64,000 nt of DNA, taken from contig JAJLRJ010000004.1 in the NCBI GenBank assembly GCA_024195265.1, forward strand, positions 3,802,159-3,866,158, written 5' to 3'. Position 1 is the first letter of the stretch, and every line of letters starts with the position of its first letter. This document shows, in pieces, positions 11,101 to 21,480 of the stretch. The translations under genes and the position numbers were made by a program. Under the pieces are notes generated by a model. That model saw only the letters and a program-made list of their open reading frames with translations. It was not told the origin of the DNA and made no database searches. Source of the stretch: Dendrophyllia cribrosa. Taxonomy: Eukaryota > Cnidaria > Anthozoa > Scleractinia > Dendrophylliidae.

Positions 11101-14100
11101 CATATAGTTACATATAGTGTTACATAAGTGCTAAGTGTTACATATACCGTTATAAATGGTATTCTCGTGCCTCTCCTTCTTCAACATCATCTCCTCACGA
11201 CATCCCCAACCCTCCCATCAATGTCTTCGTCCACGTCCTCCTCATCATTGCTAAACCTCGGTAATCTTGCCTCTTAGAATAGCATGAAAGCTTTTTGTTT
11301 TGGTTTCTTTCTGATTATTGTTAAAAGGGAGACAGTGGAGGACCGTTTGTGTGCAATGAAGGCGGCAGATTTGTCTTGCGAGGTGCTGTCAGCTGGGGAC
11401 ATTCTCAGTGCAGGACTGATCACTACACCGTGTTCGCTCGTGTGAGCAGTTTTATTAGCTGGATCAACCAGAAGATGTCAGGTAATTATTTTTCTTATTC
11501 AGAAGGTAAAATAATTAGTTAGGAAAGACAGTTTTAGTTTTCGTGACATTTTCTTTCTCTAGACGTTCCGAATTATAGCTTACAGGTATATATTTTTCAA
11601 CGATGTTAACTATAGGGTTGTTTTCAAGAACCGGAACAGTGTTTCAAACCGCTGACTCCTAACAATGGCACACCTGTATTGTAAAATATTTCGAAATAAA
11701 CCACACTGCTGAAGAACGTTGATTTGAATCGGCACCCTGTTAGAACAATCTAGTACAGCACAATAAAGTGTGACAATGAATGGTCAAAGTACTGCTCAGT
11801 AGCTTTCATTCGAATGGTCACACGGTAAGACTTCATCTGCATACTTAAAAGTTAGAACCACCTTGAACAGTATAATAGGCAGCACCACAGGATAGTACTG
11901 TAGCTTTCATTTGAATGGTCACACATTAGCATTTTATCCACAGACTCAAAAAGTTAGAAACACCTTGTACAGCATAATAAACAGCATGTTAGTACAGTAC
12001 TGCTCAAAAGCTTTAATTTGAACATGTCTTTTGAACAAAATATTAATAAAACTAGCATTTTTCTACTAGTTCGCTAATCCAGAATGTCCGATATGTCGAA
12101 GAATGGCCGTGAGACAAATAACAACTTATCGAGATCTCTTCTTTATCAGTGAATTTACTCTTCTTGAGAGGGGGGTTATGATGAAAATTTAAACGATTGT
12201 GTCAAATGACGGATGTTTTGAAGCTTTCGAAGGCTTGCTAAAAGGAAATGCAATTTTCATTTACTTAAATAACATATAATTTCATTTCCCTACAGGTGGT
12301 GGTGGCGGCGGTGGCGGTGGTGGTGGCGGCGGTGGTGGCGGCGGTGGAGGTAAGTAACGACAAAACTTGGAGAGTTAAAATTATGTCTAAGCTGAAGTAG
12401 GTCTTGTGACGTAATGATGTCATATTACGTGGATGATTCCGAATGGCCGCCATCTTGTATGCGTCTTCTTAGAATTCAATCATGTTGGATAAAAGCCAAA
12501 ATTGAGTCAAAAGTAATCCAAAGCAATAATAAGCTGCCAAAAAAACGTTCAAAGTCACCACGAGCACCTTCCAACCCTCTCCGCCCGGTCTGCTTTTCTA
12601 ACCGACACAAGCGGGCGTGTATTTCCGCTTTTCTTCCCTCCAGTCTGTATTTACACCAATTCTTGTGATATTCCTGTTATAAGCAACATAAATTAAAATT
12701 AATCCTTGACAAGTAATTGCTTATTTAACCCCACTGTTTTGTCACGTGTTACACGATGAAATCGTTGTTCAAATGAAACGAAGACATTTCATCATGTTTC
12801 ATGCGAGAAAATGCTCCAGTATCTTGGCAGCCTAGTCAAGGTGCTTCTACGCCCGGCCCGCCATTTTGAAAGTGGAGGAGGCCCTGGGGCTGAGGTTATG
12901 TCTTATTCTATTTTTAGGCTATTGTTGATTATGTACCTATTTATATCATTAGACTGCCAAGACAAGAACCGCGCCTGTCCTGGCTGGAAGAGCTACTGCA
13001 GAATCAACAACTACGTCAAGGCAAACTGCAAAAAAACCTGTGGTACCTGTAAGTGAGCTCCAAAATGTACTTTGGTAGAGATAAGGGTCTTGGTGGATTG
13101 TATATAAAAGTTTGTGCATATGTTATAATCAAATAAGCATCTAATAACCTAAGTTAGTAAACCACGAAAAGTTTAGTAATATTTCTTTATTATAACATTT
13201 GATGATCAATCAGTCTTAGCGAAATGGAGAGGTTTGAAAATATTCATAAAGAACTAAAGTTTTATAACAATTATAACATAATTTAATCATGGGTCTTTTC
13301 TGAACATTTAACCCGTAGGTGGAGGTGGCGGCGGTGGAGGTGGCGGCGGTGGAGGTGGTGGCGGAGGAGGAAGTAAGTTAATAGTTAAAGCTTTTCAAAT
13401 ACCACTTTTTAAAAAAGAGTTTTGCAAGTCTTTTTGCGCAAAAACCGACACAAACCTCGCATGCAAATTTATGCACGCATATTTTAGTTTATGTCAACGA
13501 CTATATGGCTTTCAGCAATTCAGCCATGAAATACATAGCGCAAAATCTCTCCGTGTGTTGACTGGATAAGCAAAACTACAGCGTACAATTGCGAGTTTAC
13601 AAGACAATGCAAGGCGTTCATGGATGGATAGGACCGTTTGATATTGTGTTTGCCGCTTATTCCTGTGGGATTTTTGTCCCGGAAGGTTTTGTATTTTATA
13701 CAACTTGCAATTTGCTAAGCGATTGAGCTTTGAAGTGTCGGCTGCTGAATATAGTGAATGTAGTGTAGTCTTACTTTTGAACCCGTGAATACACGAAAGC
13801 GTAATGAACGGGTAATAGGTTATCGGTAACGGTGGCTAATTTAAATTCACTCACTCACTCACTCACTCACTCACTCACTCACTCACTCGCTCCTTCCATC
13901 AGCTGTAAACTTAGTGAATAATGCTTTGTTACGAATGCGTTTCGTAACAAGACCAACGTGAATCCATCGATAACAATAATTAATTTGATGAAAACGAATA
14001 TAAACAACAATTAATAAGCTTAAAGGTGTTTCGCATCTTTAGTGCAACATTTAAATCGATCTGAAAGAATTTTTTAACCGAAACACGCGTTTTGATGCGT

Positions 14101-15708
14101 ATCTACCATAAAGTAATAAACTTTAGTCGTAATTGAGTTGAGTTCCTCAATAGAGTAGTGGACTGAGGTTGTGGCTTAGTGCTCGCAAGGCCCGAGTTCA
14201 AGTCTCGCTCGGGTCCTTTTTTTCCCCTTTTTTTCTTTTTTCGGACTGATTATGAAAGTGATGTACTTTTTCTTCTCTTTGCGTTCGTCAAAAATCCTAA
14301 CGTTTAATTTTTAAAAATATATATCGAACCGTGTTTGTGAAAACATAACCTTACCGCAAATATTGCGTTACGTGTTAGCATTAATTTTCTTCTTCACAGA
14401 TTGGCTCTTAGGAGCCTTTGATTAGACATAATTTTAAGCTTAAGTTTCTCCGTAAAAGCACTTAAAACACTCGGGAATCAATTCTGCAATGAGTTAAAGG
14501 CGCCACGATTTCAAGCTGTGTACAGCTTCTTGTTTTTTTACGATTTTAAGGTGGCTCACGACAGTTTCTAGTAATTTCCAGTATTTACATTTTGATAGAT
14601 CAATACTATCACACTTCACAAGTTAGTACTGCAATAATGTTGAACAAGCTATGGTCATTGTCATGACGTCACATATTACCATAGTAATGGCATAACCTGT
14701 TAAAGACACCCTTAATTTTAGCTTTAAGTTCTTATAACTAAAATACGAGGTCGGTACCCCCCATTTATTGTTATCGAATCATAATTGGCATGTTTATAAG
14801 ATATAACTTTTTGCAAATTTTAAATAAATTATTGGGAAGGGGTTCAGAGCCACCTAAAATTTTGGAAAAAAATTAATTTATTATTTTTTGATAATAAAAA
14901 ATGGGGGTTATCGAGGTCGTTGTTTACCTATAATCACTTTAAACTTAAATAAAGGGTGTCTTTAACAGGTTATACTGTTACTATGGTAACCTGTAACATC
15001 ATAAAATAAACCATAACTTGTCCACCAATGACCCGGCATTTGTTTCATACCATTATCGTAGCATCAAATGATAAATAATGGTAGCTATTGATCCATCAAA
15101 GTAGCAACTTTGGAAACTGAAATACTGAGGTACACAAGTATGAAATGATTTTCGTGTATGAAATTTCATTTTATAAAGTTATTTTTATATAACCCGAACC
15201 ACAATTGTTGCAAGCATCACAGTAGTTGTTCATCTTCGCTCCAGTCTGTATTTGCATCAATTCATTTGATGTCCCTATTATATACCTGATATATGCAAGA
15301 AAAATAAAAAATACATGAAATCCCTGTCAAACAATACCGTATTGTATTTTTGGTTTATCTTTGATTATTTGCCTACTTATTTCATTAGGCTGCAAAGACA
15401 TGAACTCCAGCTGTCGTCACTGGACGAGCCTCTGTGGCAAGCACCCATACGTTGACAAAAACTGCAGAAAGTCCTGTGGTAAATGTAAGTGAGAATGCTA
15501 TGTAGTGTTAGCAGAGGCGTTTTCAACAAAAAAAATTGTTGCCAACAAGAGCACATAAAATAAGTAGCGTGTTTATTACATTATTATCCTCAAAATATTA
15601 TCCAACAGTCCAATGATTTTTGTTCCTACTGCCAAATTGCAAGAGGAAATTTAACGTATCCAAGTTGATTGCTTTTAACTGTTGTTATTTGTATTCTCTA
15701 TAGGTTGA
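8199..15708 (+). CDS. Gene A: secreted chymotrypsin-fold serine protease with two ShK domains
   Basis: Ten exons: 8199-8253, 8720-8917, 9418-9630, 10461-10624, 11328-11481, 12296-12349, 12953-13048, 13319-13372, 15389-15484, 15704-15708. All introns are GT-AG and the CDS gives 362 residues. Exon 1 is a signal peptide (MNLWIG then a Leu-rich core). Exon 2 holds a Cys-containing propeptide, the activation site FSAR/VVNG and the catalytic His (TAAHC). Exon 3 has the Asp (NDVALLQL). Exon 4 ends in GGCQ, and exon 5 starts GDSGGP with the catalytic Ser. By eye the S1 pocket reads Gly189, Gly216, Thr226 (chymotrypsin numbering), arguing against trypsin specificity and for an elastase/chymotrypsin-like one. 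Exons 6 and 8 are poly-Gly linkers (about 18 and 17 Gly). Exons 7 and 9 are ShK domains with six Cys each. Exon 10 gives only the last base pair of Cys plus TGA. The likely role is an extracellular digestive or gland-secreted protease. Confidence 0.92.
10360..10399 (+). repeat. G-run / potential G-quadruplex in gene A intron 3
   Basis: About 18 consecutive G are followed by repeats of TGGGGG, all on the coding strand and ending 61 nt before the exon 4 acceptor (10460). A long T-run precedes it. The sequence fits a G-quadruplex consensus many times over. It could affect splicing of the exon that completes the S1 pocket, but this is inference. Confidence 0.7.
11077..11148. repeat. Minisatellite in gene A intron 4
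   Basis: The unit GTGCTAAGTGTTACATATAG and a shorter GTTACATATA form recur several times with small deletions. Confidence 0.6.
11745..12030. repeat. Tandem repeat, ~105-bp unit, ~2.5 copies, gene A intron 5
   Basis: Each unit contains AGCTTTCATTYGAATGGTCACAC, then AAAAGTTAGAAMCACCTTG, then an AGYATAATARRCAGCA block. The third copy is truncated near 12030. Copies differ by about 15-20 percent by eye, so the array is old. Confidence 0.6.
13780..14402. mobile_element. Short-TIR repeat with tRNA-like segment (copy in gene A intron 8)
   Basis: It starts AACCCGTGAATA and ends with a decayed inverted match (TCACAGATT). It holds an (ACTC)n array (13847-13888), a TTACGAATGCGTTTCGTAA palindrome and a tRNA-like stretch at 14142-14216 ahead of a T-run. 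Two closer copies lie at 16767-17333 and 22295-22856. Confidence 0.6.
14142..14216 (+). ncRNA. tRNA-like sequence, probably degenerate
   Basis: An A-box-like segment, a B-box-like GAGTTCAAGTCTC and a downstream T-run resemble a Pol III unit. The acceptor arms do not pair, so it is not a functional tRNA. It corresponds to the tRNA-like parts at 17101 and 22626. Confidence 0.35.
14541..15100. repeat. Foldback repeat in gene A intron 8
   Basis: The left arm (around 14660-14770; AACCTGTTAAAGACACCCTT) recurs inverted at about 14900-14995. Outer segments (ACCATAGTAA) and a GGTGGCTC motif are also inverted between the arms. It looks like a non-autonomous foldback or long-TIR element; the exact ends are unclear. 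Confidence 0.6.
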
Positions 15709-15753
15709 ATCTGAGCCATACCTTGGAATAGTGCTTGTAAACATACCAAGACA

Positions 15754-15759
15754 AATAAA
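15754..15759 (+). terminator. Polyadenylation signal of gene A
   Basis: AATAAA lies 46 bp after the TGA of exon 10, a typical distance for a short 3' UTR. Confidence 0.75.
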
Positions 15760-15779
15760 GGGCTTATATATTACCACAC

Positions 15780-15926
15780 TTTCGTTGGTTTTTGTTTTTA
15801 CTCTTCAAATAGACCACACCCTGATTCGCTGACGTCCTTATACTAAAACCAAGCCAATGGATAAACCGATAATCGATACCAATCGATAACAATATTGGAC
15901 TTAGTTTTAACAGTTTTAAGCTGTGG
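15780..15926. other. Short spacer between gene A and duplication unit 1
   Basis: Nothing is recognised. The left border of the segmental duplication is at 15927. Confidence 0.5.
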
Positions 15927-16766
15927 GGAATCTTGGAAGGGGCAAGGTTTGGCCGAAAATAATAAGTACGAAAGGACCGGACAAAGCATTATCTGACTCC
16001 CACTTTTCACATGTCTGCGCATCTTACTTACAAGAAAATAAATAAATAAATACCGTTAAAAATATCAAGTTAATTTCCCTATACAGACCGGGCTTTTTTG
16101 GTCTCAGGGACCACGGGGGGATTCCCGCCCGCTCCGTTAGAAAAATGAAGCTAGGGTTACGAATCTTGGAGGGTTTATAGAACGTCCGAGACTCTCAAAG
16201 TCGAGATAACTCAATTGACAAGATGACGTCATATGACGTGTAAATTACGTCATCATTTCGAATGGTCGCCTTCTTAGGTCCTCCATCCTGGATTTTCATC
16301 ATGTTAGAAAGGCCACAAAATTATGTCAATTCTTTACAATTGCCCCCCCCCCCCCCGACCATTGTTAAGTCTAAATTGCGTTAATTGCCCACCCTCCCCC
16401 CCCCCATCCACCGCTGTCTGATTATAGGCTTAAAAAATTAAATTTTAGTGCGAACATCTTGCTCGATATCTTCTCGATCCTTCCTACTGTACTGAGGCCT
16501 AGTTTTGTTGTCTTTCTAGTTATATCTATCGGACGACATTTCTACGATAAAAAGAGGGAGAGATCTGAATATAATTTCCATTAGAATGTTCAAGCAAAAA
16601 CAATAAGCAATAAGACAAAAGGTAATAAAGTTTAAATGAAAAGAAACGTAACCCTAGACTCTCAACAACGGTTTCTCTTCGTGGCCAGGGGATAACTAGA
16701 TTTATTTATTTTTTTTTTTTGCATCACCGACAGCAGATTTCTAAAATTTGCTTCATTAGTCTTTTT

Positions 16767-17333
16767 AACCCGTGACTACGCGCAAGCGTAATGAACGGGT
16801 TATCGATAACGGTGGCTAATTCACTCACTCACTCGCTCCTTCCATCAGCTGTAAACTTAGTGACGTAATGCTTTGTTACGAATGCGTTTCGTAACAACAA
16901 GAACAACGTGAATCCAGTGATAACAATAACTAATTTGTTGTACACGAATATAAACAACAATAAACTTAATATGTTTCGCATTTGGAGTCTTTAATACAAC
17001 ATTCAAATCGATCTAAAAGAATTTTCCAATCGAGACATGCGTTTTGATGCGTACATGTATCTACCTTGAAATAATAAAATTTAGTCCTTATTTAGCGTGT
17101 GTTCCTCGATGGTGTAGTGGTCTAGCGCCCCGACTTGCAGTCGAGAAGCACGAGTTCAATTCAATTGTTTTTTTTTTTCTTTCGGACTGGACATTATGAA
17201 AGTGATTTACCTTTTTTTGCGTTCGTCAAAAATCCTTGCGTTTAATTAAAAAAGAAACATCGAACCGTGTCAGTGTGAAAACATAAGCTTACCGAATATT
17301 GCGTTACGTGTTAGCATTTCTTATTCACGGGTT
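16767..17333. mobile_element. Short-TIR repeat with tRNA-like segment (unit 1 copy)
   Basis: It is bounded by AACCCGTGACTA and the inverted TATTCACGGGTT. It contains (CACT)n, a TTACGAATGCGTTTCGTAA palindrome and a Pol III-like segment at 17101-17167. The same arrangement occurs at 13780 and 22295. Confidence 0.65.
17101..17167 (+). ncRNA. tRNA-like sequence (SINE head or tRNA pseudogene)
   Basis: It has an A-box-like TGGTGTAGTGG (17110-17120), an anticodon-arm-like hairpin with loop CTTGCAG (anticodon would read TGC) and a GAGTTCAAT B-box remnant, followed by a T-run. The acceptor and T stems do not close. It is transcribable in principle but not a good tRNA. The near-identical copy is at 22626-22692. 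Confidence 0.4.
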
Positions 17334-18905
17334 GGCTCTTAGGAGCCTTTGATTTATATGCAGGAGCATTAAGTGCTTGTAAATAAACTTTCTCAGCAAC
17401 CCACTCAAGTATTTTTATAACTATGTCCATGCGTTTGCAGGCAAAGAGGCATAGTTCTAATTGTGCGATATCACTGTGAGAACTCATTGCACGTGCCGAA
17501 CGCTCCATCACAGATCGACTGCAAACCTTGGCTCGGCTCAACTTCCAGCAAGTTCGTGTATGTCATTTTTTCCATGTATTCTGTTCCTCTTTTCCCTTAT
17601 TTCATTTTCTTATTTCGTCGCTATTTTGAAAATGGCATCAGCGAAACAAAGCGGCTGTGCTGTGCACTGATGCCTTATGGTGTCTGTGGAACGTAGAGCG
17701 GAGAATGGATAAAAAAAGTGTCTCTGAAATGGAAAATAGTATAGATTGAAGCAAAGAGGGCATGCTTTTACCCATGACAGGCTGTCTGTTTAGCTGTCTG
17801 TTTATGACATTAGATGGCGTATCCGAATGTCTTTCTTCATAACATTTGTTAATTGACGTTACGTTTCAGTCCATGCTATTTTTTTAGTTTTCATAGGAAT
17901 ATGTGGATACCCCGTGATTATCCTTTGCTATATTTCATCTCCCTTTTAGTACGGGCCAATATTTTTTATTCCACACTCTTCATGATAAGCATGTCATTAG
18001 AGGGTCTTTGGATGAATGATAACACCTGAGCAAATTCCATGCTGTTATTTATGTATTCAAAGCTTTAAACAAAGCATTTTGAATGTGTTTTATCATCATC
18101 AAGTCCATTTCACAGTGTGTTTAGTCAGGCATTATCCATCTGCAAGTATATTTGCAGAATTTGTATGCATTGGGAGCTTCGAGAATGGAGCATGGAGCAC
18201 CTTCTAACAACATTTCTAAAACTATCATTTTTATCTCTAACTTATATACCAAGTCAAGAGACTATCACGTATCATTTATTGATCTTTTATTGCATCAACC
18301 ATTAAAATTCCTCGATCCCTACTCCGGCAAAACTATAACATCGCTCCTCTTTTAATCACGTCCAGTTATTTGTGGTAGATTATCGACGATTACTAAATGC
18401 ACACATGTTTTGTACAGCAAAGAGCTCTCTCTTATTTAAAAAACTCACAACTCTCATACACTTCTAGTGAGCTTCATATTGCTAAATTATCAAACAAACG
18501 TTTACCCTTTGTCAGTTTTCCGCGAAATATTTGCTCTTGTGAAATGTGTAGTTAATTGTGTTGTTTAGCACTTGATTCTAACCTATTATCACGCCGGTCA
18601 TGTTTTGTTTGGAGCATGACAAGGAACTGACACACTGCCATGTCCCACAAAAAACCGTATAGAAAGCACGTAGTGAACTAACATAAAATAGCATAATAGC
18701 ACTTTGAATTGTGGTCAACTGAATCATTGATTTCTTAAACAAAATGACTTTTGAAAGGATGTGAGTAAGTATAATATTTGCTTACGACGCGCAGATGATA
18801 CACACAACTGTGCAGGTACAGCTGTAACTACACTACGCGGTTTTCGAGTCGAGAAACAATTGTTTATAGGCGTCTCTAATCGCATTCGGAGATCATTCTT
18901 ACAAG

Positions 18906-20529
18906 ATGAATGTCTGGATAGGAGCCGTTCTTTTGCTGCTTGGGATTTCAAGTTCTCAAGGTACCATAAAATATTATTTCATTAATCTAGATTAACTGAG
19001 AATTTGAAGAGCCAATATTCTCACCTTGCTTTATTATTAGATTGCAATTGTTTCTTTCAAGATTTTGATGATGATGTGTTAAAAACTAATAAAAGCAAAA
19101 AAAAAAACATTTATTGTAAGATCGTGGAAAGAGATATTAAGGATGATCTGTTATAAAAGAAAATATTAACATGATGAAATAAAACATGTTAGAAGAATTC
19201 AATTTAAGTAATGCTCCACATAAGAACGATAGCAAACTTCATTGTTCTGCGGCATTGGCTCTTTCCCACATAGAATATCTTTGATTTCAAGAATAGAGGA
19301 GGAGCTGATGGTTAATAATTATATTTCATTATAAAAATAAAGAAAATCCATTCGCGTCAAATAAATTTTAGGAAATGTTCGTGCTTAATTAATCAGAATA
19401 GCAGAAGACAATAGCCAATAATTTTGCTTCCTTGATGAAGTTCCCCAAATACAATATCTTTTAAAAATTGCATGTTGTGCGATTGGTTCTCAAATTACTT
19501 GAAACCTTAAAAAAAATTAGACAAAATGCACCTTGAACCTTGACTTTTTATCGGTTTTTGAGTCTAGGCCAATGAGATCACTAGTTGTAACAATGAAAAA
19601 AGTTGACATTCCATCGTGCATTGCCGTTCAGCGCTATCCTTCTTATGCGGATCATTACTTAAAGTGAAAATCAAAGGCTCCTTGCGAGCCAAGTCGTGAA
19701 TATGAAACAACCATCGGACCTTTTCCTATCCAAGGTGGATCCTTTTAGATTGTACATGTTATGACTACTTCCCTTATGTTGCAGATCTACATACCAATAT
19801 CTTTTACTAAAGAAGATCCTCCAAAACCTTAACCTTCGTGCGTAGCTAGTCTAAACACGAAGGAATGTGTTTACCAGCGAAAATGAAAATTACGGGACAA
19901 ACTTACCTTTTCCTTCATTATTAATGTCAGATATCCTTGCCAAACAATAATAACAAGTAAAAGAACCCCAAAGTTTTTCCAAACCGAAGTTTCAGCTCAT
20001 CGAGCATTCGTAAACACAAAGACCGTAATGGCGGACTTGGTTTACTCCCATGTACTCCATGTATGCTATTACCGAAGTGTAACATATCAACAATTTAATA
20101 TAAATTTAATAAAAAGTTTATGATGAGCGAGTGACTTTTCTTCAGTAACAGCGATAAGACGTATTCACGACTTAAAAATGAGGTTTGTATGACTTACTTT
20201 TAATGCACCTATCTGTTCATAATTGCTTTTCCCCTTAATAGTCGATTAACAAGTCTTAAATCATATTGATCACGCGGATATGTACTTTATAATCCGAAAT
20301 TCATGCCCCCTTTTTTCTCTTTCTTCCATAAGTTGTGGAGTTAAACCATTTTCAGCTAGAGTTGTAAATGGGGAAGATGCCTCGCCACACTCCTGGCCCT
20401 GGCAGATTTCTCTCAGAGTCAACGGTCGCCACATTTGTGGAGGATCACTGATCAAGAACGACTGGGTTGTAACAGCGGCTCACTGTGTGGATAGAAACCC
20501 GAATGCGAGTGGTTACACCGTAGTTGTGG
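18906..20529 (+). pseudogene. Gene B: partial protease gene, exons 1-2 only
   Basis: Exon 1 is 18906-18960 (signal peptide MNVWIGAVLLLLG) with a TTTATAG about 40 bp upstream. Exon 2 (20333 or 20341 to 20529) encodes the activation site and catalytic His and has no internal stop. The normal acceptor at 20332 is one base short of the family frame. An AG eight bases downstream (20339-20340) restores the frame but removes the propeptide Cys-Gly. No exons 3-8 follow before duplication unit 2, so alone it makes no enzyme. All exon ends are phase 1, so a transcript could in principle splice into downstream gene C exons. Confidence 0.8.
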
Positions 20530-20970
20530 GTACGTATTCCAACCTTAAGCAATGTTCAGCAAATGCATAGCCATAACTTTCTGACTTAAGGTGTAAGAGC
20601 CACTGCAGTTGAAGATTGCACGTAGGTTGTTGTACCATTCTGTATTCTTTTTCTGTTTATAAACCTAATTATCCTTACCTGGTTGTTCGTTTCAAGGCCT
20701 TTTCGAGGTAAGGTCTAAATATTTTCCGACCTTACTGAATTGCTGAATCCAATGTTCTCGTTGTGTGTTAACACAATCATTATTAAAAATAATTACTAAA
20801 ATTAAAATAATGATTTAACCTTCGGTCATACAATGGTGATGGCCATTTTAGATGACGTCACAGACCCCCAGCCAGCGCCACAACCCATAATATTCACCTT
20901 ATCTTGTAGAGCACATCGCGGACTATCTAGTAGATGTAAAATATTTCCGAAATATTGCAACAACGCAAAA

Positions 20971-20972
<2 letters not shown>

Positions 20973-21052
<80 letters not shown>
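20973..21052. repeat. (CT)n microsatellite at the end of duplication unit 1
   Basis: About 40 CT repeats with one CTAT interruption. The matching array at the end of unit 2 is at 26504-26554. Slippage or recombination at this array may have set the duplication boundary. Confidence 0.85.
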
Positions 21053-21054
<2 letters not shown>

Positions 21055-21056
21055 AA

Positions 21057-21480
21057 TTGTAATTATCTGTCTGAAAATCGGAATTCTGAACTGAGTCAAT
21101 TAATCGCAATTAGCGAAATCTATCAACTCACTCAAATTATAAACAAACCAACCAGACTAACGGCGTCTTCTGAGTCACTCATTGATCTAATTTTTACTAA
21201 TGAAGAATCAAGAGTTGTGTCTCAGGGCGTGATCGATTGCAGAATTAGCTTCCACTGCCTTGTGTATGTTGTTCGTAAAATTGCAGTTCCTAGCAAAAAT
21301 AGACACAAATATGTTACCACAAGGTCGTTCAAGAACTTTAATTTAAACTTGTTTATTCATGAATTACATAGATTACCTTGGGGAGATATGGAATCTTTGG
21401 ATTCACCTAATGAAATGTGGAATTTTTGGAAAGATTTATTTTTCAGTGTTGCTAACAAACACGGAATCTTGGAAGGGGCA
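21057..21480 (+). mobile_element. LINE (non-LTR retrotransposon) endonuclease-region fragment
   Basis: A frame open through the (CT)n array continues with INKPTRLTASSESLIDLIFTN, the pattern found at the C-terminal end of the apurinic endonuclease domain of CR1/L2-like LINE ORF2. It goes on to WGDMESLDSPNEMWNFWKDLF, typical of the linker before reverse transcriptase. It stops where unit 2 begins; the last few codons (GILEGARFG) are also the first bases of both duplication units. No RT follows. Confidence 0.65.

Larger units (their letters stand above)
15927..21052 (+). repeat. Tandem segmental duplication, unit 1 (carries gene B)
   Basis: From GGAATCTTGGAAGG at 15927 to a (CT)n array ending at 21052, the sequence is nearly identical to 21463-26554, with offsets of about 5523-5536. 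It contains C-runs (16345, 16396), a tRNA-like short-TIR repeat (16767-17333), the gene B promoter, exon 1, intron 1, exon 2 and part of intron 2. The few differences between units suggest a recent event. Confidence 0.92.

Noticed and set aside
12811..13056. 81-codon frame ending in an ShK domain
   Set aside because: The upstream part is intron readthrough; the real coding part is exon 7 of gene A from 12953.
13847..13888. CRISPR-like array
   Set aside because: Simple four-base microsatellite without spacers, in a eukaryotic intron.
17334..17360. Histone-type 3' stem-loop (GGCTCTTAGGAGCC)
   Set aside because: The loop and flanks do not match the histone consensus and no histone gene is nearby.
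17311..17541. Minus-strand 76-residue open frame repeated at 22834-23064
   Set aside because: It is conserved only because it lies in the segmental duplication, and its end overlaps the short-TIR repeat. No family signature.
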